In this document: positions 42,040 through 51,183 of the stretch, in pieces | Layout of the letters: every line of letters begins with the position of its first letter | How positions within the stretch are numbered: position 1 is the stretch's first letter | NCBI RefSeq assembly: GCF_003350375.1 | Contig: NZ_QQAR01000012.1 | Location: 80,980 to 144,979, forward strand | Length of the DNA: 64,000 nucleotides | Source: Flavobacterium sp. AG291 | GTDB taxonomy: Bacteria; Bacteroidota; Bacteroidia; Flavobacteriales; Flavobacteriaceae | Direction of reading: 5' to 3' | The notes under the pieces: generated by a model | The model's input: the letters and a program-made list of their open reading frames with translations, nothing else | Told to the model about the DNA's origin: nothing | The model's database searches: none | Program-made: the position numbers and the translations under genes

Positions 42040-42867
42040 ATGGTAAAGCCTATAATTCAGCCTTTAGACCTGATCGAACTGGTAAAGGCCAATGATGTTG
42101 TTATTATAGATGCCGGTAATGTTGTAAGCTATGGCATGCAGCATTTAAAAGGAGCTAAACATATAGACCTGAATACCGATATGGCGAATGTTCCGGATAA
42201 TGCCGCAAAAGGGGGGAGGCATCCGCTTCCTGATCCTGTTTCTTTTGGAGCTGTGCTGGGAAGGCTTGGTATAAAACCTCACAGCCACGTTGTGGTATAT
42301 GACGATAAGAATGGGGCATTGTCGGCGGCGCGCTTTTGGTGGATGCTAAAAGCGGCGGGCCATAAAAATGTCCAGGTTTTAAACGGAGGAGTGACTGCAG
42401 CGGCAAAAGCAGGATTTCCACTAAGCGATCTGGTAGAGCTTTCGGAACCGGCAGCGCCTTATGTTTTTACCCAATGGCAATTGCCTCAGGCTTATATAGA
42501 TGATGTTGAAAAAGCTGCCGATAATTCCATGAAAATTATTGACGTAAGGGCAGCCGCACGCTTTAGGGGCGAAACAGAACCGCTGGATGCCATTGCCGGG
42601 CATATTCCCGGAGCTATCAATGTTCCTTATGAAACAAATCTTGATGCTGATGGCTTTTTTTTAGAGCCGGAAATACTGGCCAAAAAATATTTGGAAGTAT
42701 TGGGAGATACAAACACCAAAGATGTTATAGTGCATTGCGGATCCGGGGTTACAGCTTGTCATGCCCTGCTGGCAATAGATTATGCGGGCTTGCCTTTGCC
42801 CAGGCTTTATGTAGGGTCATGGAGCGAGTGGTCAGGAAGAGGCAAAACTGTTGCTGTAGGTGAGTAA
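42040..42867 (+). CDS. Two-domain rhodanese sulfurtransferase (SseA-like)
   Basis: 275 residues with two rhodanese domains. The N-terminal domain (about 5-130; VVIIDAGNVVSYGMQHLKGAKHIDL, HVVVYDDKNGALSAARFWWML) lacks the catalytic Cys, as usual. The C-terminal one (about 150-275) has DVRAAARFRGETEPLDAIAGHIPGAINVP and the active loop HCGSGVTAC with Cys near 233. CGSGVTA is the loop type of 3-mercaptopyruvate sulfurtransferases. It moves sulfane sulfur to cyanide or thiols in the cytoplasm. Sulfur supply to the nearby SUF genes is possible but not shown. Confidence 0.9.
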   Translation: MVKPIIQPLDLIELVKANDVVIIDAGNVVSYGMQHLKGAKHIDLNTDMANVPDNAAKGGRHPLPDPVSFGAVLGRLGIKPHSHVVVYDDKNGALSAARFWWMLKAAGHKNVQVLNGGVTAAAKAGFPLSDLVELSEPAAPYVFTQWQLPQAYIDDVEKAADNSMKIIDVRAAARFRGETEPLDAIAGHIPGAINVPYETNLDADGFFLEPEILAKKYLEVLGDTNTKDVIVHCGSGVTACHALLAIDYAGLPLPRLYVGSWSEWSGRGKTVAVGE

Positions 42868-42966
42868 TATATTGAAAAACAATTATTTATTTAAGTCAAA
42901 AAAAGCATTGTAGTATTTTGTAAGTGAAATAATCGGCTTCTTCACATTCATTTTTTATAAAAGTAC

Positions 42967-42974
42967 TACCTTTG
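42967..42974 (+). promoter_or_regulatory. kup -7 promoter box TACCTTTG
   Basis: An exact TAnnTTTG, 20 bases upstream of the GTG start; no TTG at the right -33 distance. Confidence 0.45.
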
Positions 42975-42994
42975 TTATTTAATATAAAAATATC

Positions 42995-44989
42995 GTGAGC
43001 ACCAATCACATACAACTCAACAAGGTAACGCTTGGCGGTTTGCTGGTTACTTTGGGTATCATCTACGGAGATATAGGAACTTCCCCTCTCTATGTAATGA
43101 AAGCAATTATAGGCGAACAGCCTATTGAAGAACAGGTTGTCCTGGGCGCTTTGTCCTGTATTTTCTGGACTTTGACATTACAAACAACAATCAAGTATGT
43201 CTATCTTACCTTAAAGGCCGATAACAAAGGTGAAGGTGGTATTTTCTCTCTTTACACACTTGTTAAGCGACTTAAGAAGAAAGGGCTTATCGTGCCGGCT
43301 ATCATTGGTGGTAGTGCACTTTTGGCCGATGGTATTATTACACCGCCCATCTCGGTTTCATCTGCTATTGAGGGTTTAAGAACCTATCAGCCGGGTCTTG
43401 ATACTGTGCCTATTGTAATAAGCATTCTATTCGTACTCTTCTTTATTCAGCGTTTCGGAAGTAAATTCATAGGGAAGTTTTTCGGACCAATGATGTTGTT
43501 ATGGTTTGGTATGCTGGGTGTTTTAGGTATCATTCCGTTATTAGGAAACATATCGGTGCTTAAAGCCCTTAATCCTTACTATGCATTCCATTTGCTAAGC
43601 ATACATCACGAAGGTTTTTATGTATTAGGTTTTGTGTTCCTGTGTACTACAGGTGCAGAGGCGTTGTATAGCGATATGGGCCACTGCGGAAGACAAAACA
43701 TTCGCGTGAGCTGGGGATTTGTAAAAACGATGCTTGTACTGAATTATTTCGGACAGGGCGCATATCTTATTTCTCATGCAGGACAGACACTTACAACATT
43801 AAGCGGAAACCCGTCTAATCCGGGTAACCCTTTCTATTTGCTAATGCCGGACTGGTTTCTTCCGTTTGGTATCGCTATTGCTACATCGGCGGCGGTAATT
43901 GCATCTCAGGCATTGATAAGCGGTTCGTTTACATTGATTTCTGAGGCCATGCGTCTTAACTTCTGGCCTAAGGTTTCGGTTAAATTCCCAACAGACCTGC
44001 GAGGGCAGTTATATATTCCGTCAATCAACTGGTTGTTGTTCCTTGGCTGTGTGTTTATTGTGCTTCACTTCAGGGAATCAGGAAACATGGAAGCGGCTTA
44101 TGGTCTTGCGATAGTGTTGTGTATGCTCATGACCACTACGCTACTGGGCTATTATATGGTAATGAAGCGTTATAACAAGTTTCTTATCATTGCCGTTATC
44201 TCGGTTTATTTTGCAATAGAGATATCGTTCCTTATCGCTAATATCAGTAAGTTCCACCATGGAGGCTATGTGTCGCTGGGTATTGCCGGTTTGCTGGCTA
44301 TGATCATGGCTGTGTGGTTTACAGCTAAACGTATTCGTAGTGAATATACTGAGTTTACTAAGATTGCCAATTATAAAACCGTACTTTCAGAACTTAGTAA
44401 CGATTTATCTATCCCTAAATATGCAACGCACCTGGTATACATGACCAATGCCCAGCTGGGTGATGAGATCGAGTCGAAAATTATATATTCCATCTTACAA
44501 AAAAGGCCTAAGCGTGCCGATATTTACTGGTTTGTTCACGTAAATGTGGTAGATGAGCCTTACAAAATGGAGTATCGCGTACGCGAAATCATGAAAGATG
44601 ACGTTATTAGGGTAGACTTTTACCTTGGCTTCCGTGTGGCGCCAAGAATAAACCTGATGTTTAAGCAGGTGGTGCGTGACATGGTTAAGCGCAGCGAGGT
44701 AGATATTTTCAGCCGTTATGCCTCACTTAACAGAAATAACGTGATAGGAGACTTTAAGTTTGTGATTATAGAAAAATTCCTTTCATACGACAACGATTTG
44801 CCGTGGTATGAAAGAATCATACTTGATATTTACTTTGTACTTAAAAAAATCAGCCTTTCGGAAGGGCGTGCCTTTGGGCTTGACAGCAGTTCGGTAAAGG
44901 TTGAGAAGTTCCCTATCGTAATCCATCCCCCGGAAGATCTTAATATGGTCAGGATAGACGATTGTCCCTCAAAAGAACCACATCATTAG
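42995..44989 (+). CDS. kup: KUP-family potassium uptake transporter
   Basis: 664 residues of the KUP/HAK/KT family, a proton-coupled potassium importer of the inner membrane. The start is GTG 42995 (STNHIQLNKVTLGGLLVTLG). IYGDIGTSPLYVMKAI is the family signature in the first helix. About twelve hydrophobic segments follow to residue 450, including GEGGIFSLYTLV and the GAEALYSDMGHCG loop. The C-terminal 200 residues form the soluble domain that ends in IVIHPPEDLNMVRIDD. It is a single gene followed after one base by the OmpA-like gene, which may be cotranscribed. Confidence 0.95.
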   Translation: MSTNHIQLNKVTLGGLLVTLGIIYGDIGTSPLYVMKAIIGEQPIEEQVVLGALSCIFWTLTLQTTIKYVYLTLKADNKGEGGIFSLYTLVKRLKKKGLIVPAIIGGSALLADGIITPPISVSSAIEGLRTYQPGLDTVPIVISILFVLFFIQRFGSKFIGKFFGPMMLLWFGMLGVLGIIPLLGNISVLKALNPYYAFHLLSIHHEGFYVLGFVFLCTTGAEALYSDMGHCGRQNIRVSWGFVKTMLVLNYFGQGAYLISHAGQTLTTLSGNPSNPGNPFYLLMPDWFLPFGIAIATSAAVIASQALISGSFTLISEAMRLNFWPKVSVKFPTDLRGQLYIPSINWLLFLGCVFIVLHFRESGNMEAAYGLAIVLCMLMTTTLLGYYMVMKRYNKFLIIAVISVYFAIEISFLIANISKFHHGGYVSLGIAGLLAMIMAVWFTAKRIRSEYTEFTKIANYKTVLSELSNDLSIPKYATHLVYMTNAQLGDEIESKIIYSILQKRPKRADIYWFVHVNVVDEPYKMEYRVREIMKDDVIRVDFYLGFRVAPRINLMFKQVVRDMVKRSEVDIFSRYASLNRNNVIGDFKFVIIEKFLSYDNDLPWYERIILDIYFVLKKISLSEGRAFGLDSSSVKVEKFPIVIHPPEDLNMVRIDDCPSKEPHH

Positions 44990-44990
44990 A

Positions 44991-45809
44991 ATGAGAAAAT
45001 CACTTTACATACTACTCGCATTTTTAGTTTCAAATATTGCACTTTCACAAGAAGAAACCGTTTATTCGGTGTACTTTGATGTTAATAAGTACAACCTTGA
45101 CGATAAGCAGGGCAACAATGTAGTCGCTTTTATTAAAGCTATTGACACTGCCCGAATTGAGTCGATACAAATATTTGGCTACTGCGACGACCGGGGTAAA
45201 GATGAGTATAATTTTAAATTGTCTACCAACAGGGCTAATACCATACGCGATACGCTGTTAGGGCGTGGTATTAGAAACAAGATTATTGTAACGATAGAGG
45301 GAAAGGGACGTATATTGCTTGAAGAAGATATAGACAATGTATCGGAAGCACGCTCTAAAAACCGCCGTGTAGACGTTACAGTGAATTTTAAACCGCTTCC
45401 ACCACCCAAGTTAGAGCCGGGTACTTATAATGCCCTTAAAAAGGATGTAATTGTGGGCGACCATATTTATCTTGATAATATCCTTTTTGAGCGTGGCAGC
45501 AGTAAGCTTACTACCAAATCAAAGGCTGAACTTGATAAGATGGCCAGGTTTTTAATAAAATACAAAAACATAAAGTTTGAGATACAGGGGCACATTTGCT
45601 GTACGCCAACGTTCCAGAAGGAAGCAATAGACAAGGATACGCGTAAGCGCGAACTTTCTAAGAACAGAGCCTTTGCAGTTTACAAGTACCTTATTTCTAA
45701 AAAGATCCCGGCAAGCAGAATGACACATAAAGGTTACGGAAATACAGTTCCATTAGGTAAGGGAACCGAATATGACCGCCGTGTTGAGCTGGTTATTACA
45801 GGGATTTAA
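44991..45809 (+). CDS. Protein with two tandem OmpA-like peptidoglycan-binding domains
   Basis: 272 residues: signal peptide (1-19, ending NIALSQ), then two OmpA C-terminal-type domains. The first (about 22-130) has VYFDVNKYNLDD, IQIFGYCDDRGKDEYNFKLSTNRANTIRDTL and ARSKNRRVDVTVNF. The second (about 155-272) has ILFERGSSKLTTKSKAELDKMARFL, IEIQGH-like IKFEIQGHICC, RELSKNRAFAVYKYL and EYDRRVELVITGI. Both keep the Asp/Arg pattern that binds diaminopimelate. No barrel or lipobox is present, so it should be a soluble periplasmic protein that could bridge two glycan strands or copies. It begins one base after the kup stop. Confidence 0.82.
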   Translation: MRKSLYILLAFLVSNIALSQEETVYSVYFDVNKYNLDDKQGNNVVAFIKAIDTARIESIQIFGYCDDRGKDEYNFKLSTNRANTIRDTLLGRGIRNKIIVTIEGKGRILLEEDIDNVSEARSKNRRVDVTVNFKPLPPPKLEPGTYNALKKDVIVGDHIYLDNILFERGSSKLTTKSKAELDKMARFLIKYKNIKFEIQGHICCTPTFQKEAIDKDTRKRELSKNRAFAVYKYLISKKIPASRMTHKGYGNTVPLGKGTEYDRRVELVITGI

Positions 45810-45833
45810 TCATTACTTAGTCAAGTTTATAAT

Positions 45834-45862
45834 AAGAAAGCCGCTCATTGAGCGGCTTTCTT
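45834..45862. terminator. Bidirectional terminator between the OmpA-like gene and hmuS
   Basis: AAGAAAGCCGCT (45834-45845) pairs perfectly with AGCGGCTTTCTT (45851-45862), loop CATTG. Confidence 0.82.
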
Positions 45863-45896
45863 GCTTTGTAATTTGAATCTATATAACCTGATTGGA

Positions 45897-46934
45897 TTAT
45901 AGCGAAGCTACAAGTTCTCTCCACTCTGTAAGTTCAGGATTGCCCGGTTTTCTTTTTCCGAAGAACTGAACGATGATCTCACCCATTTCGTTGTACACCT
46001 CAAGCGCTGTTACTTCACCGTCGGCAGTTGGCTTGCGCACGATCCATACCTGAGCGATCTTGTCAGTATCAAGATGCAGGTTAAAATCTGGATCCATTAC
46101 ATTGAACCACTGGTTGTGCCACATTGTTTTACGAACAAGCCCTGTGTGGATCTGGATGTTACCTCTGTTACCTACAAATGCCATGATAGGTAGTTTTCGC
46201 TCGGCAGCACCTTCAAGCATTTTTACAACAGCTTCTTTAGTTGTTTGTTTTGCCAGGTGATCGTTTGGAGCCAGGCGAAGTGCCTGTGTTCTTGTAACGC
46301 CAAATTTCTTAAGCATACCAAAGAATGCGTGGGTATCAGGCAGGTTTAACCAAGCCTCGTGGAAAGCAGGAACGTCAATTTCTGAATCCGGTTTCTCGTC
46401 AATGATTAGCGGAACTTCAACCGTTGTTTCTTCTGTACTTTGGTTATCCGATTTGAATTGTGCAACCAGAGTATCAAATGCCCCTTCGTTGCTGTCTTTT
46501 GTTAAATATATCTTGTGGATGGCAAGGCCGTCTTTTCCGAAGAACTGAAGGCTTTTTCTGTCGCCATGCTCACTTTTTTCTGCTACTGCATATGCTTTAT
46601 CCCAATGAGTAAGGAAAAGGCGAAGGTCGATGTCCTCACCTACAAAAACACTTGCGAAAGGAGAACTGAAATCAGGATTAAGATAAACACCCTTGCGCTC
46701 ATGAACACATTCGTCATTGCGTGTAAGCGCCATTACTTTACCAAGCTTCTCAACTTCGGTAAGTATTGCTGCAAATTCAGGGCGAAGACGCGTTACGGTG
46801 TCGCCTATGCTTGTCGCGACAAGTTCTGCTTCGCTAACACCAAGCTGCTCGGCTGCGTTTCTTATTCTTAAGTGTGGGTTTTCGGCTTTCATTGCCTCCC
46901 ACTGCGATTTCAGTGAATTTGTTGTTGTACTCAT
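45897..46934 (-). CDS. hmuS: Hemin-degrading factor HmuS
   Basis: 345 residues of the HemS/HmuS/ChuX family, made of two similar halves. LKSQWEAMKAENPHLRIRNAAEQLGVSEAELVAT is the typical N-terminus; repeats occur at ALTRNDECVHERKGVYL and IMAFVGNRGNIQIHTGLVRKTMWHNQWFNVMDPDFNLHLD. Members bind heme in the cytoplasm and either pass it on or open the ring to release iron. ATG 46934 (MSTTTNSLKSQW) fits the family better than the open frame from 46955. It is the last gene of the hmuTUVS unit and ends at a shared terminator. Confidence 0.94.
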   Translation of the reverse strand: MSTTTNSLKSQWEAMKAENPHLRIRNAAEQLGVSEAELVATSIGDTVTRLRPEFAAILTEVEKLGKVMALTRNDECVHERKGVYLNPDFSSPFASVFVGEDIDLRLFLTHWDKAYAVAEKSEHGDRKSLQFFGKDGLAIHKIYLTKDSNEGAFDTLVAQFKSDNQSTEETTVEVPLIIDEKPDSEIDVPAFHEAWLNLPDTHAFFGMLKKFGVTRTQALRLAPNDHLAKQTTKEAVVKMLEGAAERKLPIMAFVGNRGNIQIHTGLVRKTMWHNQWFNVMDPDFNLHLDTDKIAQVWIVRKPTADGEVTALEVYNEMGEIIVQFFGKRKPGNPELTEWRELVASL

Positions 46935-46944
46935 AATTAATATA

Positions 46945-47721
46945 TTAAGTTCCAAAAATTATTAATGGGTTATTGTTTACTGGATTAGGGCAGATGGTAC
47001 ATGGAAAATTATATACCGTACTGATGGTTTCACGGGTAAATACCTTTTGCGGAATATCGTGGCTAACGATCTTTCCTTTTTTCAACAGCATTACCCTGTC
47101 GGCAAACTGCGCTGCAAGGTTTAGGTCGTGAAGCACCATTACAGCGGTATGTCCCGCCTGTGTAAATTTTTTAATAGTATGCATGATGCGGTGCTGGTGC
47201 AGCACATCAAGATTGTTTAATGGCTCGTCTAAAAAGATAAGTGTATTTTCTACTTCGTTGTCCAGCTGAGTAAGCACCCTTGCGAGATGTACACGCTGCT
47301 TTTCTCCGCCCGAAAGCGAGTTGTAGTCCCTTTGTGCCAGATGGCTTACATCGGTTTCCTGCATTGCTTTTAAAACAGCTTCTTCGTCGGTTTTACGTGG
47401 TATGGAACCGAAATAGGGGTAACGCCCCATCATTACTACATTTTGAACCGTAAGCGGGATGTCATGGCTGTTATTTTGCGAAAACTTGGCCTTACTGTGA
47501 GCAAGCTCTTTATCGTCCCATTCGCGGAAGGTTTTCTTTTTAAAGAAAACAGTCTCTTTACCGCTTCCTAACTCGTTAGCCAGCAAACTAAGCAGTGTTG
47601 ATTTACCGGCACCGTTAGGACCAACGATCACTAGCAGTTCGCTGTGGTTTACGGCCACATCAATGCCCTCAAGAATAGAGAACTTTCGGTGTGAATAGGA
47701 TATGTTCTGAGCTTCTAACAT
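46945..47721 (-). CDS. hmuV: Heme ABC transporter ATP-binding protein
   Basis: 258 residues with Walker A GPNGAGKST (residues 34-42), Q-loop region SQNNSHDIPLTVQNVVMMGRYPYFG, signature LSGGEKQRVHLARVL, Walker B TLIFLDEPLNNLD and the switch His in VMVLHDLNLAAQFADRV. The MMGRYP segment and overall order are those of HmuV/BtuD-type importers of heme, siderophores and cobalamin. It powers uptake through the permease encoded directly upstream. Heme is assigned from the adjacent hmuS. Confidence 0.93.
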   Translation of the reverse strand: MLEAQNISYSHRKFSILEGIDVAVNHSELLVIVGPNGAGKSTLLSLLANELGSGKETVFFKKKTFREWDDKELAHSKAKFSQNNSHDIPLTVQNVVMMGRYPYFGSIPRKTDEEAVLKAMQETDVSHLAQRDYNSLSGGEKQRVHLARVLTQLDNEVENTLIFLDEPLNNLDVLHQHRIMHTIKKFTQAGHTAVMVLHDLNLAAQFADRVMLLKKGKIVSHDIPQKVFTRETISTVYNFPCTICPNPVNNNPLIIFGT

Positions 47722-47724
47722 GAT

Positions 47725-48759
47725 TTACATTGTTTTCCTGCTTCTTATCAGTATTATTATAAAAATGGGCGCCCCCATAAAAGCTGTGAGTATACCTATC
47801 GGAATCTCGCTTGGTGGTGCTATCGTTCTGCTAATTGTATCAGCCGTAAGCAGCAGCAGGCTTCCCCAAACTGCTGATAACGGCAAAATAATATGGTAGT
47901 TGGAGCGGAATATTAAACGTAATATGTATGGCACGATTAGCCCCACGAAACTTATGGTTCCGGCAAAGGCTACGCAGCAACCTATCATAAGAGCTGTTAG
48001 TATTACAATTTGTTTTTTAATGTGTTCTACAGGAATGCCAAGGTGTTCGGCATCTTTTTCGCCCAGCATCATGGCGTTAAGCGCTTTGCCTTTGTTTATG
48101 AGAAAACTGTAACAAACTATTATTACTACTGCCAGTATACCGTTTTTTGTCCAGGTGGCTCCGCCAAGGCTGCCAAGGTTCCAAAAGGTAAGATCGCGCA
48201 GCTCTTCTTCCTTTGAAAGGTAAATAAGCAGCCCCATAACCGCAAAACCAAGTGCTGTAATAGCAACGCCTGTGAGCAGCATTACAACAATGTTGGTTTT
48301 TCCGTCAATGGTGCTCATGCGGTATACCAGCATCATGGTAATCAGTGCACCAATAAATGCCATTATGCTCAATAGCGAAAAATGGAATACTTCAGGTATG
48401 TAAGGCTTTATATAGGCGCCTAAAACAATGGTGATAGCGGCAAAAAGCGATGCTCCTGCTGTAATACCCAATAAATCGGGGGTGGCAAGAGGGTTTCGGA
48501 ACATACCCTGAAGACAGGTTCCGGATACCGACAGCGCACTGCCTATGAGTATGCCCATAACAATGCGTGGCAGCCTGAGATCCATAATTACAAAACGGTC
48601 GCTGTCCGATACCGATCCGTCGTTATTGAATATGCCGCTTATAGTCTCGGCAATAGTGTGTTTTTCAAAAACATAAACCCCCGTATAGAGTGAAACTACT
48701 GCCAGCAAAGCCAACAGTAGTAAACTGAATAGAAGGTATATGGAAAGTTTATTTTGCAT
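47725..48759 (-). CDS. hmuU: Heme ABC transporter permease
   Basis: 344 residues of the FecCD/BtuC permease family with about ten membrane helices. Signatures: LRLPRIVMGILIGSALSVSGTCLQGMFRNPLATPDLLGITAGAS near the N-terminus, WNLGSLGGATW, AFAGTISFVGLIVPYILRLIF (the coupling-helix region) and IPIGILTAFMGAPIFIIILIRS at the end. A homodimer forms the channel. It overlaps the binding-protein gene by 11 bases and is 3 bases from hmuV. Confidence 0.93.
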   Translation of the reverse strand: MQNKLSIYLLFSLLLLALLAVVSLYTGVYVFEKHTIAETISGIFNNDGSVSDSDRFVIMDLRLPRIVMGILIGSALSVSGTCLQGMFRNPLATPDLLGITAGASLFAAITIVLGAYIKPYIPEVFHFSLLSIMAFIGALITMMLVYRMSTIDGKTNIVVMLLTGVAITALGFAVMGLLIYLSKEEELRDLTFWNLGSLGGATWTKNGILAVVIIVCYSFLINKGKALNAMMLGEKDAEHLGIPVEHIKKQIVILTALMIGCCVAFAGTISFVGLIVPYILRLIFRSNYHIILPLSAVWGSLLLLTADTISRTIAPPSEIPIGILTAFMGAPIFIIILIRSRKTM

Positions 48760-49639
48760 TGTTAAGCAGCAGGCCGTTCATTTGTGCAACTCCTTCGCCT
48801 AAACGTGGTCCGAAGCCTGAAAGTAGTGCTCCGTCCATAGATATTATTTTTTTATTCTTTCCTGCATTGGTTTTGTCAACTCCGGGTATTTTAAGCACAC
48901 CCTGAGGTCCGCCAAGACTTCCAAGCCCGGAATCGAACATAAGTATCACATCAGGATTACCTTTTATAAGTGCTTCCGGAGTTAGTGGTTTAAAGTCAGC
49001 AAAATCAGTTACAGCATTTTTACCGCCTGCAAGTTCAATCGCTTTTTCTACAGGTGTCCCTGTTCCGCTAACCATTAACATATTAGCACCACGTGCGTAG
49101 ATGAAAAGCACTTTAGGGGCGTTAGCAATAGGTTTTACATTTTTTAGGTCTGCATCTATTTTTTCTTCAAGAGCTTTGTAATCGGCATGGTTCAGCGCTT
49201 TTGCTACTTCAGCGATAAGTTTTTTGCTGCCTTCTGTTGTGAAGTCTTGCTTGAATACTTCAGCCTTAATACCTGATTTTTTTATTTTTTCAAGTAGTTC
49301 AGGACTCATGTCCTTATCCGTTGCAAGGATAATCGTAGGCTGTAATGCCATTATGGCCTCAATTGAAATTGAACGCATATGTCCAAGGTCTTTAGCTGAG
49401 GTTTTTATGCTTTCCGGGTAAGTACTTGTTACATCTCGGCCTACAATTTCTTTTTCATGGCCCAATGCAGCAACAATCTCAGTAACAGCACCATTAAGCG
49501 AAACTATTTTCTCCTTTTTTACAGGAGCTACCGAATCAGTTGTTACTGTAGTTGCTTCAGTTGTTTTTTCTTCTTTTTTACACGATATCGCTGCCGATAG
49601 TACTAAGGCAAGCATCACAATGTGTTTAATTTTTCTCAT
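48749..49639 (-). CDS. hmuT: Heme ABC transporter substrate-binding lipoprotein
   Basis: 296 residues. The signal peptide ends in AAISC (lipidated Cys about 20) followed by Lys-Lys-Glu-Glu. The class III binding-protein fold (about 45-295) shows KIVSLNGAVTEIVAALGHEKEIVGRDVTSTYPES, IEAIMALQPTIILATD, a long backbone helix and FADFKPLTPEALIKGNPDVILMF. Such proteins carry heme from the outer-membrane receptor to HmuU. In HmuT one Tyr often binds heme; it cannot be assigned here. It is the first gene of hmuTUVS. Confidence 0.92.
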   Translation of the reverse strand: MRKIKHIVMLALVLSAAISCKKEEKTTEATTVTTDSVAPVKKEKIVSLNGAVTEIVAALGHEKEIVGRDVTSTYPESIKTSAKDLGHMRSISIEAIMALQPTIILATDKDMSPELLEKIKKSGIKAEVFKQDFTTEGSKKLIAEVAKALNHADYKALEEKIDADLKNVKPIANAPKVLFIYARGANMLMVSGTGTPVEKAIELAGGKNAVTDFADFKPLTPEALIKGNPDVILMFDSGLGSLGGPQGVLKIPGVDKTNAGKNKKIISMDGALLSGFGPRLGEGVAQMNGLLLNNAK

Positions 49640-49660
49640 TGGTTAGAATATATTGTTTTT

Positions 49661-49740
49661 AATTAATCTAAATAAAACGCAAACATACTTCATAAATCAT
49701 TATCTGCAAAGACAAAAAACATTAAATTTAGACTGATTAA
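49661..49740 (-). promoter_or_regulatory. hmuTUVS promoter with flanking ATTTAGA elements
   Basis: Minus strand: TTG (49709-49707), 19-base spacer, TATGTTTG (49687-49680), a complete promoter. ATTTAGATTAATT (minus, 49673-49661) lies at the expected start point and ATTTAGACTGATTAA (plus, 49726-49740) just upstream of the -33 box. Confidence 0.65.
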
Positions 49741-49879
49741 AAATTAAATTATCTATGTAAACGTTATGTTTAATCCCATAACATTAACAAGAGAGCAAAT
49801 TTCGGAGTGGAGATAAATGGAATTAATAACCACATTCTTAAATGTTATGGCAAAAAACGGTTATTACAAAAACAAGCCG

Positions 49880-49887
49880 TAAATTTG
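49880..49887 (+). promoter_or_regulatory. sufS -7 promoter box TAAATTTG
   Basis: An exact TAnnTTTG, 54 bases before the sufS ATG; no good -33 TTG is visible. Confidence 0.45.
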
Positions 49888-49940
49888 CATGGAATTTTGT
49901 TATACGATGCCTGAAGGGCGCTAATACAGGAGATACTGAA

Positions 49941-51155
49941 ATGCTAGATATACAAAACGTCAGGAACGACTTCCCGGTACTTAACCAAACGGTAAACGGC
50001 AAACCGTTGGTTTACTTTGATAATGCCGCCACATCACAAAAACCCCAGATCGTGATAGATGCAATAAGCAACTATTACAGTACTATCAATGCCAATATTC
50101 ACCGTGGAGTTCATACCCTGAGCCAGTTGGCAACTGATGCTTACGAGGTTTCGCGCCAAACCATCCAAAAGCATATTAATGCTAAACATGCTCATGAGGT
50201 ATTGTTTACCGCGGGTACTACTCATGGTGTAAACCTGGTGGCTAATGGCTTCTCGGCTTTAATAAAAACAGGTGATGAGGTTATGATATCGGCAATGGAG
50301 CACCACAGCAATATTGTGCCTTGGCAAATGTTATGCGAACGTACCGGTGCTAAACTGGTTGTGATACCAATGAATCAGCATGGTGAGCTTGTCATGGAGG
50401 AGTTTGAACGCCTGCTTACCGAAAAAACTAAAATAGTTTCTGTTAACCATATTTCAAACTCATTAGGAACCATTAACCCTATTGAGCATATTATTAAAAA
50501 GGCACATACCGCAGGTGCAGCTGTTTTTATAGACGGAGCTCAGGCAGCACCGCATTTAAAGATAGACGTTCAGGCGCTTGATTGCGATTTTTATGCTTTC
50601 TCAGGGCACAAAGCGTGTGGGCCTACGGGTTCTGGAATTCTTTATGGTAAAGAAGAATGGTTAGAAAAACTGCCGCCTTATCAGGGAGGGGGTGAGATGA
50701 TTAAAGAGGTTACCTTTGAGAAAACAACCTATGCCGGGCTGCCGCATAAATTTGAAGCAGGAACACCTCATATAGAAGGGGGTATCGTGCTTGGCACAGC
50801 AATTGATTATCTTAACACGATAGGGCTTGATAACATTGCAGCTTACGAAACTGAACTGCTGCATTACGGAACCGAAAAGCTTCTTGAAATCGAAGGGCTG
50901 AAGATCATTGGTACAGCAGCTAACAAAACATCGGTAATATCGTTTAATATTGGTAATATACATCCGTACGATATTGGCGCAATTGTAGATAAAATGGGTA
51001 TTGCAGTACGAACAGGCCACCACTGTACACAGCCGGTAATGAACTTTTTTGATATTCCGGGTACAGTAAGAGCATCCTTTGCATTTTACAATACAAAAGA
51101 AGAAATAGACGCACTGGTTCAGGCAGTGCTTAAAGCCCAACGAATGCTGGGATAA
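49941..51155 (+). CDS. sufS: Cysteine desulfurase SufS
   Basis: 404 residues, a PLP-dependent group II desulfurase that turns cysteine into alanine and an enzyme-bound persulfide. It begins with VRNDFPVLNQTVNGKPLVYFDNAATSQKP. The PLP lysine is in YAFSGHKACGPTGSGILYG (about 224) and the catalytic Cys in VRTGHHCTQPVM (about 362), on the short structured loop typical of SufS. ATG 49941, after AGGAGATACTGAA, fits the family; the frame from 49842 adds a foreign stretch that covers the promoter box. It opens the second SUF block. Confidence 0.96.
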   Translation: MLDIQNVRNDFPVLNQTVNGKPLVYFDNAATSQKPQIVIDAISNYYSTINANIHRGVHTLSQLATDAYEVSRQTIQKHINAKHAHEVLFTAGTTHGVNLVANGFSALIKTGDEVMISAMEHHSNIVPWQMLCERTGAKLVVIPMNQHGELVMEEFERLLTEKTKIVSVNHISNSLGTINPIEHIIKKAHTAGAAVFIDGAQAAPHLKIDVQALDCDFYAFSGHKACGPTGSGILYGKEEWLEKLPPYQGGGEMIKEVTFEKTTYAGLPHKFEAGTPHIEGGIVLGTAIDYLNTIGLDNIAAYETELLHYGTEKLLEIEGLKIIGTAANKTSVISFNIGNIHPYDIGAIVDKMGIAVRTGHHCTQPVMNFFDIPGTVRASFAFYNTKEEIDALVQAVLKAQRMLG

Positions 51156-51183
51156 ATAAAACATAAACCAAACAAAATCAACT

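Noticed and set aside
49842..49940. 33-residue N-terminal extension of SufS
   Set aside because: The extra residues do not match the family and cover a TAAATTTG promoter box; ATG 49941 has an AGGAGA site and the normal SufS start.
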